Origin: Comamonadaceae bacterium
GTDB taxonomy: Bacteria > Pseudomonadota > Gammaproteobacteria > Burkholderiales > Burkholderiaceae_C
Length of the DNA stretch: 64,000 nt
Assembly (NCBI GenBank): GCA_027488735.1
Contig: JAIYBB010000012.1
Span: 124,001 to 188,000, forward strand
Direction of reading: 5' to 3'
This document shows positions 35,858 to 43,171 of this stretch, in pieces (the first letter of the stretch is position 1; the number at the start of each line of letters is the position of its first letter). The translations under genes and the position numbers were made by a program. The notes under the pieces are model-generated. The model saw only the letters and a list, made by a program, of their open reading frames with translations, did no database searches and had not been told where the DNA came from.

Positions 35858-36266
35858 GCAAGCCCTTTTCGTTGATGACAACTTCACCGTCTTCTTTGGT
35901 AAATGCACCAAGCTGTGGATTGACAAGGATATCTAGAACGACTTCAGATGGACGACATAACTTTGTACCCATTGGAGTCACCACAATTGGACGATTGATG
36001 AGGATGGGATGAGTCATCATGAAATCTAACAATTCTTCGTCAGACCATTTTGTATTTCCCAAATCTAGCTCTTCATAGGGCGTGCCCTTTTGACGAAGCA
36101 CATCCCTTACTGGAATGCCCATATCAGCGATCAACTTCTTGAGCTGTTCTTTTGAAGGAGGTGTCTCTAAGTAAAGCACTACCTCAGGTTCAACTCCTGA
36201 GTTACGAATCAGGGCCAATGTGTTACGAGATGTGCCGCACTTTGGGTTGTGAAAAATTTTGACCAT
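35850..36266 (-). CDS. arsC: Arsenate reductase, glutaredoxin-dependent (ArsC)
   Basis: A 138-residue enzyme reducing arsenate to arsenite with glutathione/glutaredoxin. The active-site motif is [13 protein letters not shown] (Cys about residue 10) and the substrate-binding arginines occur in GTPYEELDL to [16 protein letters not shown]. It is one of two unrelated arsenate reductases in this operon; the other is the LMW-phosphatase type encoded two genes upstream. Confidence 0.9.
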   Translation of the reverse strand: MVKIFHNPKCGTSRNTLALIRNSGVEPEVVLYLETPPSKEQLKKLIADMGIPVRDVLRQKGTPYEELDLGNTKWSDEELLDFMMTHPILINRPIVVTPMGTKLCRPSEVVLDILVNPQLGAFTKEDGEVVINEKGLRV

Positions 36267-36274
36267 ATCAATTT

Positions 36275-36934
36275 TTAGTGACTGTGGAGGTGGTCTGACT
36301 TCAATAATGAATGAAGGAACAAGCCGAGGAATCCGCCAACGATCTGAGCAACGACAAAGGCTGGGACATCAACTGGTGAAATACCAGCAAAAGTATTGGA
36401 GAACATGCGACCGAACGCAGCTGCTGGATTTGCAAAAGATGTACTAGAAGTGAACCAATATGCCGCGCCGATGTAGCAAGCAACAATAGACGATGCCTTG
36501 CCTTCAGAAGAGCGCAAGATCACGAATAGCAAGCCACAAGTGGCGACCGCTTCAGCAAACCATTGCGCAGGGCCAGTTCTCACTTTCGTGGACCATTGCA
36601 ATATTTCAAGATCAAACATTGCATGAGCCGCCCACGCGCCCAATGCAGCACCGATGAGCTGAGCGATCACATAGCCCACCAAGTGATGACGTGCCAAATC
36701 TTTGCGATAGGCCATGACCATCGACACAACTGGATTGAAATGCGCACCACTGACTGGCCCTAGTGTTTCAATCAGCACATAAAGAGCAAAGACAGTGGCA
36801 AGCGTGTTGGCCAAAAGAGCAACGGCTGTATTTCCATCTGCCAATTGCTCGGCCATGATGCCCGAGCCAATGACAGCACACAGCAAGGCTGCTGTGCCAA
36901 TTAGCTCAGCAAAATATCTTCTCCAATGAATCAT
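36275..36934 (-). CDS. aqpS: Aquaglyceroporin (AqpS-like) of the ars operon
   Basis: A 219-residue MIP channel with six helices. The first pore motif is NPV in SGAHFNPVVSMVM and the second NPA in TSFANPAAAFGRMF. In ars operons AqpS replaces the ArsB or Acr3 pump and lets arsenite or methylarsenite flow out after arsenate is reduced. No arsB or acr3 is present here, which supports that role. It overlaps the upstream arsC-type gene by four bases. Confidence 0.85.
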   Translation of the reverse strand: MIHWRRYFAELIGTAALLCAVIGSGIMAEQLADGNTAVALLANTLATVFALYVLIETLGPVSGAHFNPVVSMVMAYRKDLARHHLVGYVIAQLIGAALGAWAAHAMFDLEILQWSTKVRTGPAQWFAEAVATCGLLFVILRSSEGKASSIVACYIGAAYWFTSSTSFANPAAAFGRMFSNTFAGISPVDVPAFVVAQIVGGFLGLFLHSLLKSDHLHSH

Positions 36935-37434
36935 TTTGTAGCGAGATCTCGAGCTGTATTTTCCAAAGCCATCTTGCTGAGGCTCGTTAAAGGCAGGCTG
37001 GTAAACAGATCCAGACGTCTTTTGATTTGATGAAGTGTCTGCTTGAAGGCCTCTTGCTTTTGTTCTTCAGTGCCCACCGTCTCTGAAGGATCTGCATAAC
37101 CCCAATGTGCGGTTGCAGGTTGCCCAGGCCAATAGGGGCAAACTTCGCCAGCTGCGTTGTCGCAAACTGTGATCACCAAATCCATATGCGGCGCATCAGG
37201 TGTAGCAAAAACATCCCAACTTTTGCTAGTCAATCCTATGGTTGAAACACCAGCTTTTTCTAACGTAGCAATCGCCATTGGGTTAGGAGTTTGATTTTCA
37301 GCTGGACTGCTACCGGCAGAGAAAGCCTTGAACTTTCCGTGACCTATATGGTTGAGTAATGCCTCAGCCAAGATGCTGCGAGCAGAGTTGTGGGTACATA
37401 GAAAAAGTACGTTCAATGGTTTGGCTTCAGTCAC
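36931..37434 (-). CDS. arsC: Arsenate reductase, LMW-phosphatase (thioredoxin) type
   Basis: A 167-residue protein of the low-molecular-weight tyrosine phosphatase family adapted to arsenate. The P-loop is FLCTHNSARSILAEALL (Cx5R, about residue 13) and the general acid lies in PHMDLVITVCDNAAGEVCPYWPG in two parts, with the extra cysteines needed for the redox cascade. It is coupled to aqpS (ATGA) and follows arsR by 16 bases. Confidence 0.88.
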   Translation of the reverse strand: MTEAKPLNVLFLCTHNSARSILAEALLNHIGHGKFKAFSAGSSPAENQTPNPMAIATLEKAGVSTIGLTSKSWDVFATPDAPHMDLVITVCDNAAGEVCPYWPGQPATAHWGYADPSETVGTEEQKQEAFKQTLHQIKRRLDLFTSLPLTSLSKMALENTARDLATK

Positions 37435-37450
37435 TTTGGATTCCTTAGGT

Positions 37451-37777
37451 TTAGCAGGTTTTACAAATATCCTCAGGGCTCACCTCGCAGGCTTGCCCTT
37501 GGCAGCAGTTTTGGGTCAGGAAGGACAACACAGCATTCATGCGGTCGTACTGCGCCCGATAAATCAGGTTGCGGCCACTGCGCTCTTGCGAAATGAGATC
37601 TGCGTGCATCAACTCTTTCAGATGAAATGAAAGAGTGTTCGCGGGCATACCCAGTTCCTCAGCGATCAGCGCCGGGGTCAACCCTTCCGCGCCTTTCACG
37701 ACCAATGAGCGGTAAATCTGCAGTCGGTTGGGCTGTGCCAGCGCTGCGAGGGCTTTGATGACGTATTTGTCTTCCAT
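37451..37777 (-). CDS. arsR: ArsR family arsenite-responsive repressor
   Basis: A 108-residue winged-helix repressor, first gene of the ars operon. The DNA-binding helix is in ALIAEELGMPANTLSFHLKEL. The C-terminus has a cysteine cluster (NCCQGQACEVSPEDICKTC) that would bind arsenite, as in the ArsR group whose sensor cysteines are C-terminal. Binding should release the operator upstream of this gene. Confidence 0.9.
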   Translation of the reverse strand: MEDKYVIKALAALAQPNRLQIYRSLVVKGAEGLTPALIAEELGMPANTLSFHLKELMHADLISQERSGRNLIYRAQYDRMNAVLSFLTQNCCQGQACEVSPEDICKTC

Positions 37778-37850
37778 GATTCAACTTTATTGGAAATATA
37801 TGACCATTTTAAGTCAAACAATCTTAGGGTGATTGATAGGTCATAAAGTT
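37778..37850 (-). promoter_or_regulatory. Likely ars operon promoter/operator
   Basis: The 150-base spacer upstream of arsR (37778-37929) is AT-rich. Within it the minus strand shows the imperfect dyad TGACTTAAAATGGTCA next to TATATT, a plausible operator overlapping a -10 element. The assignment is tentative. Confidence 0.4.
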
Positions 37851-37929
37851 CCTAAATTTCAAATGAAACCATTTGAGCTATGCCTGTCGTGACCGTGATT
37901 ACGGTTCAAAAAAGCACTATGTTTTCTGC

Positions 37930-38496
37930 TTAAAAACCACGCTTTTGACCCGATAACGCACTTTTTGTCTGACTTATGGTCTTGAATGGGTGCTGGGCAC
38001 GTGAGTGAAATACCAGTTCGTCCTTGTCTCTTTCGTCATAGCCATTGGTCATGGGCTCGATGGGGGTCACTGGTTTTTGGATGGGGGTTGGTGGCTGGGG
38101 GTAGATTCTTTGCTGGGGGTTGGGTTTCATCAGCTCTTTGTGAAGGTGCTGGGCAAGCTGTTGATGCTGCTGGGTCTGCTGTTTTGTAGCTTGGGTTGAA
38201 GTCAATTGCTGGGGGTTGGGCTTGGGTAGAGGTTTTGGAGCTGGGGCCATAGGTGCACGCTTGGGCTTAACCGCCTTAGCCTTTGATTTGGCTGAAGCTT
38301 TATGTGATGCTTTGGTGATGGGTCTGGCAACAGGCTTTGCTGGGCTAGCCACCCTACCCTTCAGGGTTGATGATTGAGGCGCCTGGGTGCTGTCAGGCTG
38401 TGGGACTGGCTGAGCAAATGCTGCCCACATCTTGTCAGATATCAACTTCCAAAGTGCCAGTTGGTCCTCAGGGTTGGCGATTTCCATAAATCTCAT
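37930..38496 (-). CDS. Pro/Lys/Gln-rich protein, unknown
   Basis: A 188-residue low-complexity protein. After a short folded-looking start (MRFMEIANPEDQLALWKLI) it is dominated by Pro, Lys, Gln and Ala, with repeated KPNPQQ units, and ends with a conserved-looking tail (RDKDELVFHSRAQHPF). AAGGAG stands before ATG 38496. Low-complexity basic proteins of this kind in mobile elements often bind DNA, but no family is recognised. It is divergent from the next gene. Confidence 0.6.
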   Translation of the reverse strand: MRFMEIANPEDQLALWKLISDKMWAAFAQPVPQPDSTQAPQSSTLKGRVASPAKPVARPITKASHKASAKSKAKAVKPKRAPMAPAPKPLPKPNPQQLTSTQATKQQTQQHQQLAQHLHKELMKPNPQQRIYPQPPTPIQKPVTPIEPMTNGYDERDKDELVFHSRAQHPFKTISQTKSALSGQKRGF

Positions 38497-38546
38497 GTTT
38501 GGTCTCCTTTTCCTACATTTATTTATCCGTTGCAATAAATAAATGC

Positions 38547-38750
38547 ATGCGAATATTTGAGCTTGCCAAACCAAAATCACCAGAGCAACTGAGACTCGAT
38601 CAATTGAAAGCCTCAAGCAACCGTGCCAGTGATGCGTTAAAAATTGAACGCGAAAGACAAAAAGCACAACGGGCACAGAAGGCGCTACAGCAACTCCGCA
38701 AACCCAAATCGAACACAATCAAACCAATTCAAACAATCAAACCAACATAG
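38547..38750 (+). CDS. Small basic coiled-coil protein, unknown
   Basis: A 67-residue Lys/Arg/Gln-rich protein starting MRIFELAKPKSPEQLRL, almost all predicted helical. No strong ribosome site is seen. It is divergent from the Pro-rich gene with a 50-base shared spacer and is followed by an inverted repeat. Both genes may belong to the plasmid/phage-like block of the island. Confidence 0.45.
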   Translation: MRIFELAKPKSPEQLRLDQLKASSNRASDALKIERERQKAQRAQKALQQLRKPKSNTIKPIQTIKPT

Positions 38751-38752
38751 CC

Positions 38753-38779
38753 AAAAGAAAGCCGACGCTAAGGTCGGCT
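38753..38779 (-). terminator. Terminator of the DUF6641 gene
   Basis: On the minus strand AGCCGAC-cttagc-GTCGGCT is followed by TTCTTTT. It lies 19 bases after the stop codon at 38798. In the plus direction it also follows the small basic gene. Confidence 0.7.
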
Positions 38780-38797
38780 TGTTGAACATCATTGTGT

Positions 38798-39289
38798 TTA
38801 ATTGGCTTTAGCTGGAAGCTTCAGGGTTGGACGTTTGCCTGAAGTCGCTTCTTTGTCAAAGCCAGCTTTGACCAGTCCGCTAACAGCTTCAATGCGCCCA
38901 TCAAGTTCGCCAGCATCTACAGCTGTTCGCAGCACCTCCAGCGTAGTGATAACGCCTGCAATGTTTTCTGTCTCGATGGCGTTCTTTCCTTCGACCACTT
39001 CGAGTGTGCGAGCACCATAGCGAACAGTGATGCACATCTTGCCGTTATCGCTTGGCCACCACCATGGCTTCAAGCGCTTAGGGATCTCAACTTTGCGCGT
39101 CTCCCCTGTTGCTTCATCTTTAAAGCTGCGGATCTTTACTGGCACAAACTCAGTTCCAGATTGAACGGCCTTGGCCATTTGTATCTGCTCATGAAGTTTG
39201 TTGCTAAGTTTTTGACGACGAGCGTGCTTAGGGCTATTGCCCTGTTGAGGCTTGCTGGCGACGAATTTCAATGCACTTAAACCTGACAT
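38798..39289 (-). CDS. DUF6641-like protein
   Basis: A 163-residue protein with SALKFVASKPQQGNSPKHARR at the start and a central RRLKPWWWPSDNG-like stretch (KRLKPWWWPSDNGKM), which resemble the DUF6641 family found in phages and integrative elements. Its function is unknown. AAGGAG precedes ATG. The promoter region upstream shares a conserved motif with that of the 42016 gene, so the two are probably coregulated. Confidence 0.6.
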   Translation of the reverse strand: MSGLSALKFVASKPQQGNSPKHARRQKLSNKLHEQIQMAKAVQSGTEFVPVKIRSFKDEATGETRKVEIPKRLKPWWWPSDNGKMCITVRYGARTLEVVEGKNAIETENIAGVITTLEVLRTAVDAGELDGRIEAVSGLVKAGFDKEATSGKRPTLKLPAKAN

Positions 39290-39323
39290 TTGCTACTCCT
39301 TGTGTGTGTTGCAGGAATAACTA

Positions 39324-39391
39324 ATTTATTGTCAGACCATGGCTCTGGACAACCGAAATGATTGGTAACCCGACAGATTGGAAGGACTCAG
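39324..39391 (-). promoter_or_regulatory. Promoter with shared upstream motif, copy 1
   Basis: On the minus strand TTGTCC (39347-39352) and ATAAAT (39324-39329) are spaced by 17 bases and lie upstream of the DUF6641 gene. Immediately upstream is TCGGGTTACCAA (39362-39373) and the reverse of AACCCGACAGATTGGAAGGA. The same arrangement occurs at 42046-42113. Confidence 0.55.
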
Positions 39392-39411
39392 ATTACTGAA
39401 ATTTAAGATGG

Positions 39412-40995
39412 TCAAACTGGCTTTAAACCTGAGTAGTACGCTACAGCACGCGCTTGCTCAAGTGCCATTCGATCCTTGTGTTCTTGCTCTTCACGCTTTG
39501 CGTTTAATGATCGTGGTGTGTAGCGCTCGATCTGCTTGGGCGTGAGGTGCCAATATGGGTTGCCAGTTTGCTCTCGCATCTGCCACTCAATTTCACTTTT
39601 AAATTCAGCACCCAATCGACGCTTAAAAAAAATGGCATCGTGCACATTGGCAATGGGCATATGCCCCTTAGTCATTGCTGCTTGCCGAACAATGTCCATG
39701 ACGTGCGTTTCGCCATGCTGATAAAGGTAGGCGAGCACCTTAGCTTTGCTAGGTCTTCCGCTGTCCGTCTGCAGGAATCGCTCTAGCAGCAAATCAGGAC
39801 GGAATTTCTTGAACAAATCGTAGAGGTAATCGTCCAATGCGTTTTGCTCTTTGATGAAAAGCTTGACCGTATCGTCGGCAAGAAATCGCATTCTGTCTTC
39901 AGTGTTTTGTAGAATCTCTACAAGCGCTGGGTTAGTCCAATTGCCAGACGCATCCAACCAACCTTTTGCAGTTTGGCGAGCGCCAAAGCTAATTGCAGTA
40001 AAGGCTTGCTTGAGCAGCTTTGGCCTAAGCTCATTGGGTACAGGGCTGCTTTCTGGAAAAACGTAATGGCGCACTGTCGCCATGAAATCTGCTTTGTCTT
40101 CTAAGTACAGCAGCGTGGCAGGAAATGATTTCTTTAAATCTTGATCAAGTCCACTAGCTGCTAGGTAGCCACGGGCATAGCCCATTTTCCAAGCGACTAC
40201 GCTGCTGCGGATGTCGTACTCCCAGCAGTTACCCAGCATGGCGCGGCGCAACTCCTTGTTGACGTTTTGAACACTGGTTCCTTCGTAATAGGTACGACCA
40301 AATGGACTGAGTTTTTTGCGTTGGAGGTAGTAGCCCTTGGTGACAGCGGCTATGCCAAGAATTGATAGCGCTTGACGAAGTGCCAAGTCCTTCTTGGGCC
40401 CTTGGATCATCTTTGATTCCGTCTCAAGCCAATAAACGTAGGCTTTGACTGACTCAATATCAACTGGCACCCAATCGAAAAGCTGCCTCAGCTTATCCTC
40501 GCGCCATTCCAAGTTGTACTCTGGATAAAGGTGATCGAATAAGGCAATATTGCTGACATCATCACCGCTAAGGTACGCATCTATCTCTTCGTCTGTTATG
40601 GCGGCTGACAGGGATGCAGCAGGAATCTGCAAGTTGTTTTGTATCGTGACCAGTGAGGTTAGCTTGACCTGAGAGTTTTGGCCAGAGAACTTGGTGCCCT
40701 TGACTACCATCTGAACAATGTCCCAGTCGTTGTCAGTGAGCCATTTGTGCACGCGGATCTTTTTGGGTCCGATTTGCCCGCCTTTGTTTGCCAGTTGGTC
40801 TAGTGAAATTGAGTAGAGTCCTAGTTTGCGTTGCTCAGGTGTTTGCCCGCGCTGTAGAGCATCAAACAGCAAGGATTCGACAACGCTGATGTATTTAGCC
40901 AACGCCCGTTTGGCAGCCGCAGCTGGCTTGGGAAAAGCCTTCTGTAGGGCTGCTTCTACCGACTCATGGACTGTGAGTTTGATCACTTGATACAC
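39412..40995 (-). CDS. Putative replicase with family-A polymerase-like motifs
   Basis: A 527-residue protein of no family I can name. Three stretches fit the palm motifs shared by DNA polymerase I and single-subunit RNA polymerases. They are YDIRSSVVAWKMG (Asp 261, like motif A), LLKQAFTAISFGARQ (Lys 329, then Phe-Gly 337-338 at the Lys+8 spacing of motif B) and IANVHDAIFFKRR (His-Asp 452-453, like motif C). N-terminal residues 1-240 are helical and unassigned; no nuclease domain is seen. The gene lies between DUF6641 and DUF6876 genes in a plasmid/phage-like block, so a replication role is plausible. The call rests on motif reading only. Confidence 0.45.
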   Translation of the reverse strand: MYQVIKLTVHESVEAALQKAFPKPAAAAKRALAKYISVVESLLFDALQRGQTPEQRKLGLYSISLDQLANKGGQIGPKKIRVHKWLTDNDWDIVQMVVKGTKFSGQNSQVKLTSLVTIQNNLQIPAASLSAAITDEEIDAYLSGDDVSNIALFDHLYPEYNLEWREDKLRQLFDWVPVDIESVKAYVYWLETESKMIQGPKKDLALRQALSILGIAAVTKGYYLQRKKLSPFGRTYYEGTSVQNVNKELRRAMLGNCWEYDIRSSVVAWKMGYARGYLAASGLDQDLKKSFPATLLYLEDKADFMATVRHYVFPESSPVPNELRPKLLKQAFTAISFGARQTAKGWLDASGNWTNPALVEILQNTEDRMRFLADDTVKLFIKEQNALDDYLYDLFKKFRPDLLLERFLQTDSGRPSKAKVLAYLYQHGETHVMDIVRQAAMTKGHMPIANVHDAIFFKRRLGAEFKSEIEWQMREQTGNPYWHLTPKQIERYTPRSLNAKREEQEHKDRMALEQARAVAYYSGLKPV

Positions 40996-41234
40996 GTTCC
41001 TTGCAAATGAAATCTGGCATTTCCAATGTATTTAGCACCTTTTTACAGATTTCACGACCACAAAAAAAGTCACAGACATATAGTAATTTATAAGCCTCAT
41101 TTATTGAAATTTATTGGATAAGTGGGATCTTGGAGTGGCATTGCCCCCACATGCCGAAGGCATGCAGCTCCTGTGTTCACGAGACGAATGAATTCGGAAA
41201 AAAGAAATGAACAAGTTTTTTGGATAAGTACTTG

Positions 41235-41399
41235 ATGCACACCTATCAAGCATCAGTTCAGGCACAAGTCAAAGGCCGCAGCCAAGTGATCAAGACCGAA
41301 GTTCGGGCCATGAACGCGCAGGATGCGCGTTGGTTGCTATGGGCTCAGTACGGATTTCATAGCATTCAGGCTGGGCCTAGTCAGGTCAATACTCGCTAG
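41235..41399 (+). CDS. Small 54-residue island protein
   Basis: A short frame with coherent protein character: TYQASVQAQVKGRSQVIKTE followed by MNAQDARWLLWAQYGF. The two-strand plus helix pattern recurs in small mobile-element proteins of unknown role. It overlaps the convergent DUF6876 gene end by 14 bases. The 239 bases upstream contain a small CATGCC-gaa-GGCATG hairpin and two copies of TTGGATAAGT but no clear gene. Confidence 0.45.
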   Translation: MHTYQASVQAQVKGRSQVIKTEVRAMNAQDARWLLWAQYGFHSIQAGPSQVNTR

Positions 41400-41745
41400 G
41401 CAACATGATCACCCAGTGCTCACCGTCCCAACAAGCATATAAAGATATGGCGTGCATTGGAAAGTCTGTGTAGGGAATCTCTTGGCGGGCGTGTTCACTT
41501 CCGCTGCCATCCTCGTAGATCATCGTTGCCCTGTTGCCATAGACAGTCATGCGCACTTGGACAAACCAGTCCTCAGTGCCAATCTCGCTTAAATGACTGG
41601 CAATCGCATCCATCATCCAAAAACACTCAGCCTCTTCAGCCAAGTACTTGGTGCCATCAGTCAGCAGGTGCCTTCGGCTGATTCGGTAGTAGCCCGTGGT
41701 GCCAATAAATTGAGTTAGCTGGATTGGATCAAACGTTTTGCGCAT
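41386..41745 (-). CDS. DUF6876-like protein
   Basis: A 119-residue protein matching the DUF6876 pattern: LTQFIGTTGYYRISRRHLL, then LTDGTKYLAEEAECFWMMD and the C-terminal YTDFPMHAISLYACWDGEH. The family occurs in phages and mobile elements; function unknown. GGAGG stands 6 bases before ATG 41745. It overlaps the end of the upstream gene by 17 bases, so it is the second gene of a two-gene unit. Confidence 0.65.
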   Translation of the reverse strand: MRKTFDPIQLTQFIGTTGYYRISRRHLLTDGTKYLAEEAECFWMMDAIASHLSEIGTEDWFVQVRMTVYGNRATMIYEDGSGSEHARQEIPYTDFPMHAISLYACWDGEHWVIMLPSEY

Positions 41746-42016
41746 TTGAGACCTCCAGCTTTGCCAATTCAGATTGACTGTCTGCCAAAAGGTCAATGCG
41801 CAAGTTAGGTTGAATGTTGCAGTACAGATGATTGATCGCATAGTTCACAACCTTCCCACGCTCGTAGTCCGTGCTTGCGTTATCAAACTTGTCTGAGTAA
41901 ACCTCCAAGTCATACATCGCGCGTTGCAAGGAGTTGATCGCGGATTGCAAACGTTCCTTTGCTATTGCACGCACCTGCTGTGCTTGCAGTTCTTTTAGCT
42001 CTCGATTTACGGTCAT
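41729..42016 (-). CDS. Small helical island protein
   Basis: A 95-residue protein, mostly alpha-helical (RELKELQAQQVRAIAKERLQ, then INSLQRAMYDLEVYSDKF). No family recognised. ATG 42016 has AAGGA upstream and follows a promoter that matches the one of the DUF6641 gene. The frame is open further upstream, but that part lies in the promoter and repeat region and is not coding. Confidence 0.55.
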   Translation of the reverse strand: MTVNRELKELQAQQVRAIAKERLQSAINSLQRAMYDLEVYSDKFDNASTDYERGKVVNYAINHLYCNIQPNLRIDLLADSQSELAKLEVSNAQNV

Positions 42017-42045
42017 CTCTAGTCCTTTGTTGTGTGTGTGACCAA

Positions 42046-42113
42046 AGTTTGTTTTCAGACACGCAAATGGACAACCGACATTTGGTAACCCGATAACTTG
42101 GACGGGTACCGAG
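42046..42113 (-). promoter_or_regulatory. Promoter with shared upstream motif, copy 2
   Basis: On the minus strand TTGTCC (42069-42074) is followed after 17 bases by CAAACT (42046-42051). TCGGGTTACCAA lies just upstream (42082-42093), as in copy 1 at 39324-39391. It should drive the 42016-41386 gene pair. Confidence 0.5.
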
Positions 42114-42340
42114 TAAAAATCACCATGGTGATTTGATAAGTACTCCACCTAAATTTTTCGCAGCCCATTTTTTTAGATCTGTAGGACCCATTCGGGCTGT
42201 AGCTGAAGAAGGCATTGTTTTTACAAATTTCACCAGCACACCGCAAAAAATGACGCGATAAAAAGCCCTACAGCACATCGTTTGCGTCGCTCGAATGCTC
42301 TGAGTGCTGGAAGACCTGATCAACGCTTGTAGGGCTATTT
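42104..42340. repeat. Duplicated non-coding element, copy 1
   Basis: This stretch is a direct repeat of 61855-62043. Both begin GGTACCGAGTAAAAATCACCA, share AGTACT-CACCTAAATTTT and CGCAGCCCA, and end in a 73-base element closed by AGCCCTACA / TGTAGGGCT (stems 42264-42272 and 42328-42336). It accounts for much of the 580-base gap 42017-42596. The 73-base interior differs between copies while length and closing stem are kept. On the minus strand the stem is followed by TTTTT. Confidence 0.7.
42120..42215 (-). CDS. Candidate micro-ORF in repeat copy 1 (31 codons)
   Basis: Inside the repeat, the minus strand encodes a 31-residue cationic peptide containing LKKWAAKNLGGVLIKSPW at its C-terminus. 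The other repeat copy encodes a related 30-residue peptide (61871-61963) ending at the equivalent stop codon. No good ribosome site is seen here. The evidence for translation is the shared frame, shared start MP and shared end; it may be chance. Confidence 0.3.
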   Translation of the reverse strand: MPSSATARMGPTDLKKWAAKNLGGVLIKSPW

Positions 42341-42516
42341 AGACGTACGCACTTGCTGGGCACTCAATGAGTGCGAAAGCCGCGCAGAAATCTATGAAAA
42401 CTCACATTTATAAAGATTTTGCTCAACGACTATTGAAATCATTGAAGATTTTTTAAGTCAAAAAGTTATCCACAGCCAGTCCAATTCGCCCTGCTCTAAC
42501 TCGATAACCCGCCAAC

Positions 42517-42545
42517 TTGGACGGACTCAGGTTGCTCTGATAAAT
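42517..42545 (+). promoter_or_regulatory. Sigma-70 type promoter of the small recombinase
   Basis: TTGGAC (42517-42522) and ATAAAT (42540-42545) are spaced 17 bases, 52 bases before ATG 42597. The -35 lies inside a third copy of the island motif AACCCGCCAACTTGGACGGA (42506-42525), also seen at 39367 and 42087. Confidence 0.55.
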
Positions 42546-42596
42546 ATGTGAAAACACAATGCAATTAACGCAAACACATGATTTAGGAGAACTTGA

Positions 42597-43169
42597 ATGG
42601 CACAAGCAAAAACACTAACAAAAGAAGAGATAACGCGTGTACTGGACTACATCAACACACGCCGATTCGCGCAACGCAACAGAGCAATGATGTTGCTGAC
42701 ACACCTAGCTGGTTTAAGAATCGGCGAAGTCGCTTGCTTGCGCTGGAGCGATGTGATGAATTTGGACGGAACAGTAAAGGACGAGATCCGCTTGCTACCC
42801 GACATGACCAAGGGAAGGCACGCTCGTACAGTTTTCGTCAACATCCGGCTACGTGAAGAATTGCAAGCCTACGCTGCTATGACTAAATGTGTGGATCGCA
42901 GCTACCCATTCTTTGCAAGCCAAAAAAGCGTTAAAGCAGGATTTAGTGCAAATAGCTTGGCACAAACTTTTGCTCTGCTCTACGAAGGCGCTGGACTTGA
43001 GGGCGCAAGCAGTCACAGTGGACGCAGAACGTTCTTAACAAACCTTGCCAACAAGGGAACAGCGATACACATTTTAAAAACGCTTGCTGGTCACCGCAGC
43101 ATCAGCACTACCGCTGCGTATCTTTATAGCAGCCCGAGTCAGTTAAAGGCAGCTGTCGAGCTGGTCTAA
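42597..43169 (+). CDS. Catalytic-domain-only tyrosine recombinase
   Basis: A 190-residue tyrosine recombinase that lacks the usual N-terminal core-binding domain. Catalytic residues are in place: Arg in LAGLRIGEVACLRW, Lys in DMTKGRHAR, HSGRRTF, His in AGHRSIS and the nucleophile in TAAYLY. Such short forms resemble the FimB/FimE invertases or plasmid resolvases. TAGGAG precedes ATG. The location next to a duplicated non-coding repeat suggests the repeat may hold its site. It is convergent with the NucS-like nuclease gene (2-base gap). Confidence 0.82.
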   Translation: MAQAKTLTKEEITRVLDYINTRRFAQRNRAMMLLTHLAGLRIGEVACLRWSDVMNLDGTVKDEIRLLPDMTKGRHARTVFVNIRLREELQAYAAMTKCVDRSYPFFASQKSVKAGFSANSLAQTFALLYEGAGLEGASSHSGRRTFLTNLANKGTAIHILKTLAGHRSISTTAAYLYSSPSQLKAAVELV

Positions 43170-43171
43170 CA

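Noticed and set aside
38041..38220. Simple TGGGGGTTGG-like repeats as a possible CRISPR or tandem array
   Set aside because: They are the coding repeats (Pro/Gln-rich units) of the 37930-38496 gene; there are no uniform repeats with unique spacers. No CRISPR array was seen anywhere.
42017..42148. Long N-terminal extension of the 41729-42016 gene
   Set aside because: It crosses the promoter motif and the duplicated element; AAGGA and ATG 42016 give a clean start.
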